Assembly: GCA_029582155.1 (NCBI GenBank)
Contig: CM055907.1
Span: forward strand, 13,857,992 to 13,921,991
Direction: 5' to 3'
Length of the DNA stretch: 64,000 nucleotides
Source of the DNA: Panopea generosa
Taxonomy: Eukaryota; Mollusca; Bivalvia; Adapedonta; Hiatellidae
Under the pieces are notes generated by a model that had not been told where the DNA came from, ran no database searches, and worked only from the letters and a program-made list of their open reading frames with translations. The position numbers and the translations under genes were made by a program. Positions 11,501 to 22,714 of this stretch are shown piece by piece (the stretch's first letter is position 1; each line of letters opens with the position of its first letter).

Positions 11501-14500
11501 AGCAATGGGTATGTACCAACTTTCATTCAAATCCAGACAGGAATAAGCAAGAAACAAACTTTTTTATATTCACCACCTACTAAGTAAAAAAACACAATTA
11601 CATAAGGGTCAGGTATGTAGACTATTTGCAGCGTTTAGAAGTGTTATTCCATGCCTGGTTAACATTCGAATAAAAATGCATCAAAATATGTGGATGAGAA
11701 AGTTGTCTTGTTTTTTAAACAAACATCATACATATTAAATTGGGTCAAGGTCAATGAGGTCGGGAAGTATCGCCTTGTTACTAATGCAATTGTGAATTTT
11801 GACTTTGCGAGTGGTACATTTAAAAAATGTTTAACATGCTTATTCCTGTCTGAATTTAAATGAAATTTTCTAAAAATATGCCCAATGAATATGTTCAGTG
11901 TAAATTAAAATATCGAATTATTAACTAAAAATAACGCTTGACGAAATGTCAATATATGCAGGTAACCGATTACAACTTTTGTTGAGTATACTCTACTATT
12001 GCAATGAAACATATCCGTCGTGGGTTCGATTCCCCGCACCACTAAATGTGAGATGTCCTGTAGTAAAATAAACAGAAAAACTATACCCAACAGGAGATGC
12101 AGTTTTTAAAAGACGCCTCCACAAAAGAAGTATGAACGCAATTAATATACGGAATACTTAAAATTGGAATAAAAGTACAATGCATATATAGATAAGAAGC
12201 GACAACAGCGGTCAACGCTTTCGAATGGCCAGTAACAAAAACGCCACTGGGGAGCTCAGACCTCGATAACAGATGCACCCAACCTCTCTCCTTCCCCCGG
12301 CGTCACATCATAAAACGAGATATTGTAATCAAATGTATACCCCGTCAGACTAGAATATTACTTTTACAAATACGACAGCATCCACATGTGTATATTGTAC
12401 AACAAAAAAATGCTCAGTAACAGATATATATTTCAAACATAAAAGAAAATGGTGCTATATGAAGAACACTTTATCCGCATATTAATTAATTGTTATACAC
12501 AAGAACACTTTAAGGGTGACTCGATTGGTGTAAAACAAACCGTTTAAAACAATAAAAAAACACAGTCAAATTATACAGATAGTGACGAAGAAAGTGCTAA
12601 TGTTATGGACAAGTATATGGAGCATTCAGGTATCACTACACAGTTGAATTTTGTTCTTGGTTCTATATAAAATAAGGTCTAAGATTTCAACGTTAAAATT
12701 TATTTCCCATAGACTCTTTTTTAAAGTATTCCTTACATAGCAGGAATGTATCTGTACATAAAATTGGTTATATAAATTAAGGTCTCACTACACAGTTGAA
12801 TTTTGAGCTTGGTTCTACATCAAATAAGGTCTCACTACATAGCTGAATTTTGATCTTGGTTCTATATAAAATAAGGTCTCCCTACACAGTTGAATTTTGA
12901 GCTTGGTTCTATATAAAATAAGATCTCACTACGCGGTTGAATTTTGATCTTGGTTCTATATAACAGAAGGTCTCACTACACAGTTGAATTTTGTTTTTGG
13001 ATCTATATAGAACAAGGTCTCACTACACAGTTGAATTTTGTTCTTGGTTATATATGAAATAAGGTCTCACTACACAGTTGAGATTTGATCTTGGTTCTAT
13101 ATAAAATAAGATCTCACTACAGAGTTGAATTTTGATCTTGGTTCTATATAAAATAAGGTCTCACTACACAGTTAAGATTTGATATTGGTTCTATATAAAA
13201 AAAGGTCTCACTACACAGTTGAATTTTGATCTTGGCTCTATATAAAATAAGGTTTCACTACACAGTTGAGATTTGATCTTGGTTCTATATAAAATAAGGT
13301 TTCATTACACAGATGAATTTTGTTCTTGGTTCTATATAAAATAAGGTCTCACTACACAGATGATTTTTATCTTGGTTCTATATTAAATAAGGTCTCACTA
13401 CACAGTTGAATTTTGAGCTTGGTTCTATATGACAGAAGGTCTCACTACACAGTTGAATTTTGTTCTAGGTTCTATATAACAGAAGGTCTCACTACACAGT
13501 TGAATTTTGTTTTTGGTTCTATATAAAATAAGGTCTCACTACACAGATGATTTTTTATCTTGGTTCTATATAAAATAAGGTCTCACTACACAGTTGAATT
13601 TTGAGCTTAGTTCTATATAACAGAAGGTCTCACTACACAGTTGAATTTTGTTCTTGGTTCTATATAACAGAAGGTCTCACTACACAGTTAAATTTTGTTT
13701 TTGGTTCTATATAAAATAATGTCTCACTACACAGATGAATTTTGTTCTTGGTTCTATATAACAGAAGGTCTCACTACACGGTGAGAATTGATCTTGGTTC
13801 TATATAAAATAAGGTTTCACTACACAGATGAATTTTGTTCTTGGTTCTATATAAAATAAGGTCTCACTACACAGATGATTTTTTATCTTGGTTTTATATT
13901 AAATAAGGTCTCACTACACAGTTGAATTTTGAGCTTGGTTCTATATAAAATAAGGTCTCACTTCACAGCTGAATTTTGTTTTAAGTTCTAAATAAAATAA
14001 GGTCTTACTTAAAAGCTGAATTTTGTTCTTGGTTCTATATAAAATAAGGTCTCACTACACAGCTGAATTTTGTTCTTGGTTCTATATAAAATAAGGTTTC
14101 ACTACACAGTTGAATTTTGATCTTGGTTCTATATGGTATAAGGTCTCACTACACAATTGAGATTTGATCTTGATTCTATATAAATTAAGGTCTCACTACA
14201 CCGTTGAAAATAGGTTCGCACTACACAGTTGAATTTTGTTCTTGGTTCTATATAAAATAAGGTCTTACTACACAGTTGAACTTTGAGCTTGGTTCTATAT
14301 AAAATAAGGTCTCACTACACATCTGAATTTTGTTCTTGGTTCTATAGAAAATAATGTCTTACTACACAGCTGAATTTTGATCTTGGTTTATATTAAATAA
14401 GGTCTCACTACACAGTTGATTTTTGTTTTTTGTTATACATCAAAATATATCTCAATACACAGTTGAATTTTGTTCTGGTTCTATATAAGCAACAACCTGT

Positions 14501-17500
14501 CTTAAATGGACACTTTTGGTCCTTCCCTTGACGGGCTGCTTAAGACAGGTTTGACAGTACTCGGTAATTAAAAATAGGGGTATTTTAAACAACGTAACTG
14601 ATATTTAAATAAGATGGTACAGTAATTTGAAATAGATTACCAGTTCTAATGTTCTTTTTCGGGTATGCAACGATTCCATTCAATCTTGCAAATTGTGGTG
14701 GACCAACTTGCTATAAAGATTTCTTTCCATTTATGGTTATTCTACGAACATACCTGTAATACCAAAATTGACAATTATTCAGGATGGGATGTTGCAATGT
14801 ACAATGAACTGCAACACTGTTACAGGAGTTATATCAAACACTAATAGTGTACATGTGGAATGACATCATATCCAATAGTAAATTTCACAGATTGAATTGC
14901 TTCAATTTCTGATGGATAAAAGAGCATTGTGCAATCTTAAATCATTGTAGTTGTTATGGAATACTGGTTGTTTTCTCCGTGTCAAAGACATACTGTCCAT
15001 AGAAATAAGGAGTTCAACTGACTAATTGAAATGCAGACAGGTAAGCATCATGCTAAATGTAATTGAGACTTGCATATAAACAGTATGAAACGAATGCACA
15101 AAACTTGATTTTTTAAGTATAAGAATCGGCAGTGAAGAGTGTAAATATATATACCTGACTTGGGCTGTCAATCAGAAGCATCGATAATCCAATCAGCGAT
15201 CAATGTTGGTTGCTACGAAACCACAAGAAAGCTATGCCGAAGCAAACACTACATTGTATTTACTTGGACAAAGAGGTTTGTGGTCAGCGGACGGGAGTAA
15301 TACTTGTTGTTACACAAAGTCAATTATAATCAGCCCTTTGCAGTAACAATAACAGCCCATTGAAATGCTACTGTATGTAGGTGTAATCTTAAATAAGTAC
15401 AAATAATTTATAAAATACAAAGCATCGAGTTATCAACAAGAAAGGATGCTACAATACTGCAAACGTGCCACTGCGGAGTAAAATCTGGTCACCGTCGCAC
15501 ACTTATATTGAAATAAAAGGTTTTCTGTGTTCGAGAAATCCAGGGCGCGGACGGTATCCAATCATTTACATGTACGAAAGAACGGTGGTTCAACTCAGGT
15601 TCATACTCGGGTCTACCTCAACTAATAAAAATGTAACGTGCAAATATACCAGGATTTTTTCAAAATTTTAAAGTTGGTTAAAAACATTTGTTTTTCAATA
15701 TACCAGGCCTATATATACTCACTGAACCCGTATTGCCGAACAAACGTATACAATAATACATTGAAAAAGGATTCGCAGACCTTCTAAAACCAGTCAAACC
15801 TGTGTAAGCGGTCACCTCTATTAAGCAGCCATTTGTCTTAAGCAGCCATATTTTCTATTTCCCATTTCTATGTTTTCAGAGTAAATTAACCTGTATTAAG
15901 CAACAACCTTTCTTAAAATGTCAATTTTGCCCCTTCTCTTGACTTGCTTCCTAAGACAGGTTTCACTGTAAGTGCAACATTGACGTTCATGTAAACCTAC
16001 ACACTACTATCTGTCTATCTACTCATACTGCATCAACCTCTTGCAATGACCACGTGCAGGCCGAATGTGTACAGGATTACTGGCACTTGCATCACTGATT
16101 GACAAATAGTTCAGTGAGATATTTCATGTACACTGGGTATGACTCTCGCTGTACACGGGCTGACTGCTTTAAATTGTCTCCGAAGGATTGCATACTTTCA
16201 CAGTCCCTTGCCAAAGCAGGTACTGTGGAAATGCGTTTGAAAATTTCCGAACGAAACTAGGAACACGAATGCTTAACCAGATAGATAAAGTACGTGAACA
16301 CCGGTTGGGTTTGTTTACCTTTGTGAGCGATAAAACTTTGGGTTATAAGTGATAAAATGTGGACTATTTTTCAAACAAAAAAATATACGAACATATGGGT
16401 AAAGGTATACATTTTATGTTGCCTAGATGATTTAAAAAATAATTAGTTACTTAGAAACTATTGACTTTTTTCAATACCAACGCTATATATATAAACACTA
16501 TTGATACAACCGGTTTAATAACATTGTGTTCATTGTGATAGGCTGTAATTATCAACCGTGTCTATTGTTACGAGTACAGTTAACCGACTCTTTAAATATA
16601 GACGAAATCTGATTTAAAAAATAAAATCTACGGAAGCCTATTATGGTCAGCCTGAAACACCAATTGTACAAAATGAACATTGAAATTAATACTTACAGAA
16701 AAGCGCATAGGATCGTTTGGACCAGGAAGGGGATTTAGCTGTTATACGTGCAGCACTCATTATAAACCATATAGTACCTGTGGATCAGACATACACTATC
16801 GTACATTTTTTATATGTTTGTTAGTGACATTTACACTTTTGACAAGTCATGTCTTAGTTAAATACCTGAAGTCAACTGCTACCGTTGGCAATGAAATACG
16901 TTTTACAAGCCAGGAGTGCCATTTAACAATTATGGGTGATTGTCAAATCAAAGTGTGCAGATATGTACATGGTGAAATGTTTTGGACCCAATCAACATAC
17001 AATACCTACTCGTCGAAGAGACTATTGCTGTCTAGGATATCGAAACAAACCCAGGTCCATTAACCGATGAGGATGAAATATTAAATGCAATATATACGAC
17101 AAGTAAAGATCTTAAGTCGGAAATCCAACATGTAAAATCTGATATAGTTATTATTAAATCAGAAATGGAATCAATGCGGCTTACATGTACGGAATTAAAA
17201 ACGGCTATCTTAAATAATGAAGAGAAACAAAAAAGTGTTGAAAATAGGCTCGATAAAGATGAAATTGAAATAAAATGTGCTCGTGACAATCAAGAAATGA
17301 TTCAATTAGAAATTAACGCCATTCAGTATATTGTGGTGTGGATGAAAATACCGATTGTGTTAACAAAATAGAAGACCGGTTTGAAAAGATAGAAGCGAAA
17401 TCAATACAATCAAATATGCGTATATTTGGGTTAAATTAATTTCTAAATGAACATAGTGAAGGTCTGTTAAAGAAAAAAGTGATTGAAAATGTATTGAATG

Positions 17501-20500
17501 TAGCATGTCCTCTAAATAGTTGGTCCGAAAATTGCATATTAGATGCTTTTAGAATTGGAAATTCGAGCCCAGGTCAACCAAAAGTAACAATAATTGTAAA
17601 ATTTTCCGAATTCACAGATAAGGTTAAAGTGTTCAGAGCAAGAGATGTTCTCAGAGAATCTGGCATACAAATTAGTGATGATTCGACATTTAAACAGAGA
17701 TCAAAATTAACTGAATTGAAAAATAAACGGGAAGTAGGTTATTATAAAAAAGGCGAACTAAAACTTAGAAAAAAAAGAATGAAGGTTTTGAAAACAGTAA
17801 ATCACGAGTTTTTGTAAATGCCAAACGAGGTCGACAAATATCCGCTCAAGTTGAAATAGATACAGAGTCCCAGAACTCTCGTAACTCGGATATGCATGTA
17901 AACAGCGAATACTCTGACGTATAGGAAAGCAGCCGAAGTCCATGCCGTTTAAAAACTGAATTAAATATTGCAAATTGGAACATAGAGGGCTTATTACAAA
18001 AAAATGAATTTATAGACTTTGTTTAATACAATTTTTTTTAAAATTCGCGTGATCAGAAACCTGGGAAGAAAATAATAATGAAACCAAACATTTGAAATCA
18101 ACGCATGAATGTTTCTTAACCTGCTAAAAAAACATGCTAAACAAGGGCGAGCAATGGCGGGAATGTCTGTTTATATCAATAAAAACATTTTAAAACTTGT
18201 GAGTAAAATCCAATATGAGTGTACCATCGGTTTAGTATTCCAGCTTTATAAATTGTATACACAATTTGAAACAAACAAACGTTGTATTATTATTTTCATA
18301 TATCCCCCCTAATGACTCGCCATTTTACAATAATAAGCAATTGAAATATATTGAGCTTTTAGAAGATGTTATAACTAATATCACAATAAATTTCGGTTTA
18401 TCCGATTTTACAATCTTAAGTGACCTAAACGCAAGAATAGGTGAACAACGTGAATGTATAAAAACAGTTGAAAATGTAAATGAACTTGAAGATTACAATA
18501 ATTTTTTTAGTAGCTCTGTTGAGGAGACACGTGTATCCAGTGACAAAACTGTAAATACATGTGGTAGAAACTTGATTGAATTATGTAAATTGTATTCAAT
18601 GTACATCCTAAATTGTCGTGTTGGAGATGACAAAACAGTTGGAAACTTTACATACACATCGACGATTGGTTGCAGTGTTATTGATTATTGTTTATGTTCA
18701 GGAAATCTCATACAGTGTGTCAATAACTTCCGAGTTGGACATCGATGTGATTCTAAACATTTTCCAATAATTACGTCATTAACAATACCAACACTACACA
18801 CTGATAACAATCTAAAAGATAATATACATTATAGAACATATCCGTGTTACAATATACCATTGCATATGAAGGAAACATTTCAAGAAAACCTTGCAAATGT
18901 ATTTAAAAACAATTTCATTAATGATATGTGCATTGGAATAGAAAATACTAACTCTGATATAAATCAAATTTTATCATCGTTTACTGATATGCTGGAATAT
19001 GCTGGTAAACAATTTGAAAGTCAACCAAAACGGTATGTTAAATCACAGCCAAAATGGTTTGACTAGAGTTGTTTTGAAAGCAAACGTTTAAAATATCGTC
19101 TATTGTGACAATATAGACAAAATAACACTGAGCAAAAATAACAAAGATATATAAGTGCCAGAAACGAATTTAAAAATATGTGTAAAATTAAACAAAATAT
19201 ATACGCTGAAAAACAATTAGATGCATAAATAGTTAATATAAATGATTCTAAGTCATTCTAGTCTAGACTCAAATCAATGACAAAACGCGGTCGCAAAATT
19301 GAGAACAATATAACGACTGAGGAATGGGTCAATCATTTTGATAAACTTTTGAACCCAGAAACTGGAAACCTAATGAAGAAGTAAATATGCTGATAGACAT
19401 AGAGTTCAACGAACCAATAGATGACATTGAAGATTTTATATTTAATACTGAGATAACCGAAGATGAAATTCGATTGGCCATCAAAAGGTTTCGGAAGGGG
19501 AAAAAACCAGGACCAGACTGTTTACTGCCAGAATTTTTTATATGTGGTATTGATGCCATTGTACACGTCTTAGTTAAACTTTTTAATAGATTGTTTTTCA
19601 CAAGTGAATACCCAGAAAGTTGGTGTGAATCCCTTATTGTGGTACTTCACAAAAAGGGTGATATAAACAATATAGATAATTATGGAAGTATTTCATTGCA
19701 AAATGTTTTAAGCAAATTATACTGTGCAGTATTGGTAGCTAGACTAAATTTCTTTGCATACATGTACCAAAAGATTTCTGAACGTCAAAGTGGGTTTAAA
19801 GTTAGATATTCTATTGTCGACAATGCTTTTGTTTTAAGATCCATTATTGAACGTTACTTAAATCGTAAAAGAGGTAAACTATATGTAGCATTTGTCAATT
19901 TTCAGAAATGTATTGATACTATTGATAGATCTTTATTGTGGCAACTTTAGGAAATGCTGGAATAAAATGTAGACTGTTTCATGCACTCCAAAGTATGTAT
20001 AGATCTGTTAAAGCATGTGTAAGATTGAAAAGCACTAGCAGTGAATATATGAACTGTACAATAGGTCTAAGCCAAGGGTGTCTGGCCAGTCCAATATTAT
20101 TCTTATTTTTTATTGATGAGCTTGAAAGTATAATGAACAATAGCAATATTCAAGGTATTTAATTACACCCAGACATAACTCAGGTATTGTCGTTAATGTT
20201 CGCAGATGATCTAGCTCTCCTTGCAGACACTGTTGTTGGATTACAAAGACAGTTAAATGTGTTGTTTGAATTTTGTGATACAAATAAGCTGAAAGTAAAT
20301 GAATCAAAAACAAATGTTGTAGTGTTAAAAAATGGCGGTATTTTGTAAAGGCATGTGACATGGATTTATAATAATGTAAAACTTGACGTAGTAAATAGTT
20401 TTTATTATGTTGGTCTTACCTTTACAAGACAATTATCATTTACAAACATGGTAAAGGAACTTTGTATTAAAGGTAAACGTATTCTTATCTCAATCTTAAG

Positions 20501-22290
20501 CTCCTTATATGGTTCTGGACAACTGCCCAAAACCGTATTTTTCAAAATATTGATACTAAAATCTGTCCACAGTTGTTATACAAAGCCGAAGTGTGGGGTT
20601 TAGAAACGTTTATCGATTTAGAAAGTGTCCAATATTACGCTTGTAAGCGGTTCATGTGTGTAAAACAAAAAAAATGTTATGCTTTTGCTTTGGTTTTAGA
20701 TTCCCACTTTTTATTGAAACATACAAAAGTTGTATAAAGTATCGGTTTAAAATACTAAAAATGCCAAAAGAAATATTTGTTAGAAAGTGTTATTTGATGA
20801 TGGTAAATGATGATAGAAACGGTAATAAGAATTGGGTATCCATACTTAAACATGTTTTACAAAGTAACGGTTTTGGTAATGTATGGGAAAATCAAGATGT
20901 TGGTCATGAGATGTATTTTATAAAAACATTTACAAGTAGGTTAAAAGATCAATATCTACAAGACTGGAATGGAACTGTTACTTCTAACTCGAAACTCAGT
21001 ACTTACTATATAAAGTTTAAACAATGTTTTGCATATGAAAAGTATATCGATGTGCTAAATATCAGAACATTTCATCTTATCTATGCAAGCTTCAGATCGA
21101 GTTCTCATGACCTGGAAATTGAAAGGGGTCGTTACAGAAATATGGAAAGAGAAAGAGATCGAAGGTTATGTACATTGTGCGATGCAAATGTTGTAGAAGA
21201 TGAGTTTCACTTTTTACTGTGTTGCAATATATATATACAGTTTTAAGGGAGAAGCATATTTGCCAGATAAATATTTTAATAATCAAACTGACCATAAGTT
21301 TACCATTTTAATGGCATCACAAAATGACAGTTTGATAAAATCGGTAGCAACTTATCTCCATTATGCCTTTAAGAGACGAAAAGTTATATGTGTTACTAAT
21401 TAAAATATACCATTATGTCTTCAAAAATACTAAAAGAAGTTTTATGTGTTACTAGTTAAGCTATACATTAATGTATATGTTCTATGCTATAATATTTCTG
21501 TTTTATACATGTATAACTGTGTATAAATGATGTAATACTTCGTGTAATCTTGAAAAATCACGTACTGTTTTGTTAACATTTATTTGTATAAAAACATGTT
21601 GCATGGGCTGGTGGCCTTAAAGCAAATAAACTATTTGTCATTGCCATTTGTCAACCACTAGAACACCTCCACTCCTGTACAACATGCCATTTACAAGATA
21701 AAATTACGTTGTTTATGTTACTCTTTCATTTTAAAATCTACAACAAAATTGTTATAAAGTGGAGAAGGGATGGGTGCTTGGTGAAACATTTCACATATTT
21801 AAACACTTGCTGAACGACCATATCAGCAGCATGATAAACGTATAAAAGCCGGGTAGGAACTTAAGATTCCAAGATTCCATGACATTAGTTGTGCCAAAGA
21901 GACCGGCACAGTGATGTGTGGTAATCAAAGGTTTATCTTATCTGCGAGTTATGGAATGCTCTACCTAGCAACATTAGAGATGTCAGTACACTGACTGCAT
22001 TTAAAAGGGTTTTCTTTCTTCTTTAGATATATATATATATATCGTTACTGATGTTTGTTTTAATCAGATTTGTAAGCAATATTTTACTACAAATCTTACA
22101 ATGTTTTTTATGTAGTCATTTATATTACTTTGCATGTACATTTCTTTTTCTTTTAATAGTTTAATCAAATAAGCAGCATTTTATCCCAGGTCTATGAATA
22201 TATAAATATATCTTTAATTGTTTATATTAGATTGCATGTATATTCTATTTTGTAATCACTCTTGAACGTGTACGCATAAAAAAATGATAC

Positions 22291-22322
<32 letters not shown>

Positions 22323-22367
22323 TAATAACAATAATAATAATAATAATAATTATGTAATAATGATAAT

Positions 22368-22404
<37 letters not shown>

Positions 22405-22502
22405 AATAATGATAATAATAATAATGATAATAATAATTTAATGATAATAATACTAATACTAATAATAATAATAATGAATAATAATATAATAATAATAAAA
22501 TG

Positions 22503-22534
<32 letters not shown>

Positions 22535-22714
22535 TAATAATATTAATATGTCGATGAAAACAATGATGCTATGTTACCATTATTTTTTGTATCTAGTGCT
22601 ATATTATTTGACCAGGAGCCGTTTTGTAGACGTTTGATGACGCTTCGGTTCCCACCATCCGTGGTTGCAACTTCAATCTTCGGCTCCATACCGCAGTCGG
22701 TCCAGTATTTCTTT
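8448..22714 (-). CDS. LRP-like single-pass receptor (YWTD propeller, EGF, stalk, TM); partial model
   Basis: The exons in order on the minus strand are: 22714-22578 (YWTD repeat), 11316-11208 (LRP-type EGF), 10012-9962 and 9816-9760 (two versions of a stalk exon), and 8535-8448 (transmembrane). LDL-receptor-family proteins use a six-bladed YWTD propeller followed by an EGF module to bind and release ligands at the cell surface. Here only one propeller blade is recognised, so several exons are missing from this model. The EGF exon ends in phase 2 while the stalk starts in phase 1, so at least one exon is missing there too. The stalk-to-membrane junction fits (phase 1), and the membrane exon ends in phase 2, like that of the D8C gene. 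The large intron holds a 47-bp array and an antisense LINE. Start and tail are unknown. A decayed gene cannot be excluded. Confidence 0.5.
8870..9369. other. Spacer with a TATA-like stretch
   Basis: It is AT-rich except around 9110-9240. There a CTATAAAATAC box at about 9170 is followed by a GC-richer stretch (CCGCGCG) and a pyrimidine-rich leader. It could be a promoter or a remnant of a mobile element. No downstream plus-strand exon was recognised. Confidence 0.25.
9370..9732. repeat. Short-period array of GTTAAAGATA units
   Basis: Units of GTTAAAGATAGTTTT with variable period (about 10-25 bp) run up to the downstream (minus-strand donor) side of the 9760-9816 exon. Confidence 0.9.
9760..9816 (-). 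CDS. Second copy of stalk exon, LRP-like receptor
   Basis: It encodes about 18 residues ending ASAKSHLQNER. The 3' half, the donor and the following intron (GTAAATAGTTACATACG) nearly match the exon at 9962-10012. The acceptor is weak (CCGAAAAG), so it may be skipped or dead. Confidence 0.35.
9962..10012 (-). CDS. Stalk exon of the LRP-like receptor
   Basis: Good acceptor (TATGTTGCAG) and donor (AGAG|GTAAAT). It encodes 16 polar residues (IDVHVSSAKSHMQNER) in a phase 1-1 exon, so it can be skipped or duplicated without a frame change. Joined to the transmembrane exon it gives ...NERESTAMAIG. It is judged a membrane-proximal spacer. Confidence 0.5.
10013..10929. other. Intronic AT-rich spacer
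   Basis: No exon or shared repeat was recognised. This stretch should contain an unidentified exon if the EGF exon is to be joined to the stalk in frame. Confidence 0.4.
10930..11105 (+). mobile_element. tRNA-derived SINE, family S1
   Basis: The head is GTGGCCGAGTGGTCTAAACG, with a B-box-like GGTTTAAGTCC, a body CTCGCTCCAAAAACTTCATG and a tail GACGGCGGTTCTACTCCGAT. It is the best plus-strand copy in the window. The internal promoter boxes are recognisable, but the rest does not fold as a tRNA. Confidence 0.8.
11208..11316 (-). CDS. LRP-type EGF-like exon
   Basis: The acceptor CTCTTTTATCAG is followed by a frame containing FSKCLQSTCSHLCLL, then KCACL. The spacing C-x4-C-x3-C-x8-C-x-C and the CSHLCLL and KCAC motifs are those of the EGF module that follows each YWTD propeller in LDL-receptor-related proteins. 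The donor is GG|GTAATG (phase 2). The start phase (two bases) equals the end phase of the YWTD exon, but a propeller closed by more blades would need further exons between them. Confidence 0.6.
11497..11895. mobile_element. Inverted-repeat element of about 0.4 kb
   Basis: The left arm (CATTCAAATCCAGACAGGAATAAGCA, given in full only by position, 11522-11547) is mirrored by 11837-11862, and CAATGGGTATG by CATGCCCATTG-like sequence further out. The interior has GTCAAGGTCAATGAGGTC, a motif common in molluscan repeats. It has no coding capacity. Confidence 0.55.
11975..12065 (+). mobile_element. Degenerate tRNA-like SINE head
   Basis: GTGGGTTCGATTCCCCGCACC gives a clear B box and acceptor-like end, but the A-box side is decayed and no cloverleaf forms. 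Confidence 0.4.
12628..14487. repeat. 47-bp satellite derived from the end of MITE family T (about 38 units)
   Basis: The unit is GGTCTCACTACACAGTTGAA, then TTTTG.TCTTGGTTCTATA and TAAAATAA, with a measured period of 47 bp. The unit equals the first bases of the elements at 4233 and 63124. The array opens with a longer piece (12628-12778) that continues into the interior of that element (CATAGACTC, TTAAAGTATT, CATAGCAGGAATGTAT), fixing the direction of origin. It lies in the large intron of the LRP-like gene. Confidence 0.9.
14487..14556. mobile_element. Truncated element, family C
   Basis: It contains AGCAACAACCTGTCTTAAAT and CTTAAGACAGGTTTGACAGT, the second matching the right end of 15783-15973. 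It abuts the 47-bp array directly. Confidence 0.55.
14557..15163. other. Intronic spacer, nothing recognised
   Basis: No exon with usable splice signals on either strand was recognised. Confidence 0.4.
15164..15300 (+). repeat. CCAAT-containing module, copy 3
   Basis: It contains GGGCTGTCAATCAG, GATAATCCAATCAGCGATCA and GTTGGTTGC, then ACACTACATTGTATTTACTT, GGACAAA and GTGGTCAGCGG. The order of parts is the same as in the minus-strand copy at 7655-7828. Confidence 0.55.
15545..15640 (+). mobile_element. SINE S1 tail fragment
   Basis: GAACGGTGGTTCAACTCAGGT and TCTACCTCAACTAATAAAAA match the S1 tail. The tRNA-like head is absent. Confidence 0.5.
15783..15973. mobile_element. Small inverted-repeat element, family C (about 190 bp)
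   Basis: The left end is CAGTCAAACCTGTGTAAGCG and the right end is CTAAGACAGGTTTCACTG, giving an imperfect terminal inverted repeat of about 17 bp. The interior repeats TTAAGCAGCCAT. It is a non-autonomous DNA transposon with no frame. Confidence 0.65.
15974..16659. other. Intronic spacer upstream of the LINE
   Basis: No exon was recognised. The exact 5' boundary of the LINE lies somewhere in or just after this stretch. Confidence 0.4.
16680..17817 (+). pseudogene. LINE ORF1 with 2A-like motif, broken
   Basis: An N-terminal part of about 118 codons runs into the motif DIETNPGP (17036-17059), which fits the 2A ribosome-skipping consensus D-(V/I)-E-x-N-P-G-P. The frame is shifted just before it. 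After the motif comes a charged heptad-like region (17060-17340, coiled coil), a second frame change near 17340, the motif MRIFGL (about 17418) and a basic C-terminal part ending at 17817, resembling the RRM-like and C-terminal domains of LINE ORF1 proteins. 2A-like sequences are known at the start of ORF1 in CR1-group elements of sea urchins and molluscs, where they can separate or relocalise the product. Confidence 0.7.
17940..21246 (+). pseudogene. LINE ORF2 (endonuclease and reverse transcriptase), broken
   Basis: The endonuclease start reads NIANWNIEGLL (about 17965), then a stop. The endonuclease core at 18266-19066 has SDLNARIG and, further on, IDYCL and RCDSKHFPI. Reverse transcriptase starts at 19387 with KGKKPGPD and LHKKGD, then LSQGCLASPIL (about 20070), and FADD, the catalytic box, at 20199-20210. 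The C-terminal part at 20656-21246 ends with CTLCDANVVEDEFHFLLCC, the knuckle found in CR1-group elements. The usual IxLQNxLSKL motif is present at about 19693. The pieces lie in shifting frames. Confidence 0.85.
21850..22025 (+). mobile_element. LINE C-terminal fragment, unrelated to the copy upstream
   Basis: The frames read LVVPKR and then LWNALPSNIRDVSTLTAFKR, the usual C-terminal ending of many CR1/L2-type ORF2 proteins (a LWNSLPxxIR-like motif). It is interrupted by a stop and a shift. It is a short 5'-truncated remnant. Confidence 0.65.
22278..22550. repeat. TAA trinucleotide array
   Basis: Imperfect (TAA)n with GATAATAATA interruptions, ending next to the downstream side of the YWTD exon. 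Confidence 0.95.
22578..22714 (-). CDS. LDL-receptor class B (YWTD) repeat exon
   Basis: After the acceptor ATCTATTGTAG the frame gives KYWTDCGMEPKIEVATTDGG, then NRSVI and a closing IALDTKNN before the donor G|GTAACA. This is one complete YWTD blade: the YWTD box, the E-PKIE strand, the DGGNR turn and the closing IALD. In LDL-receptor-family proteins six blades form a propeller; only this one was found, so the others must lie upstream, downstream or outside the window. Start phase 2, end phase 1. The open frame has no stops. Confidence 0.75.

Larger units (their letters stand above)
16660..21645 (+). mobile_element. Nearly full-length CR1-group non-LTR retrotransposon (LINE), decayed
   Basis: It has the layout of a two-ORF APE-type LINE. 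ORF1 has a 2A-like peptide, a coiled coil and an RNA-binding region. ORF2 has an endonuclease, a reverse transcriptase with an FADD box and a Cys-rich C-terminal knuckle. It ends in a 3' end reading GGTGGCCTTAAAGCAAATAAA. It lies antisense to the LRP-like gene in its large intron. Several frameshifts and stops (at least eight across both ORFs) make it inactive. The clade is given as the CR1/L2/Crack group from the C-terminal knuckle and the 2A; exact placement needs a reverse-transcriptase tree. No clear target-site duplication could be read. Confidence 0.85.

Noticed and set aside
16680-17063. Stand-alone host gene
   Set aside because: It runs into the 2A-like motif and ORF1 of the LINE in one continuous layout, so it is the N-terminal part of that element.
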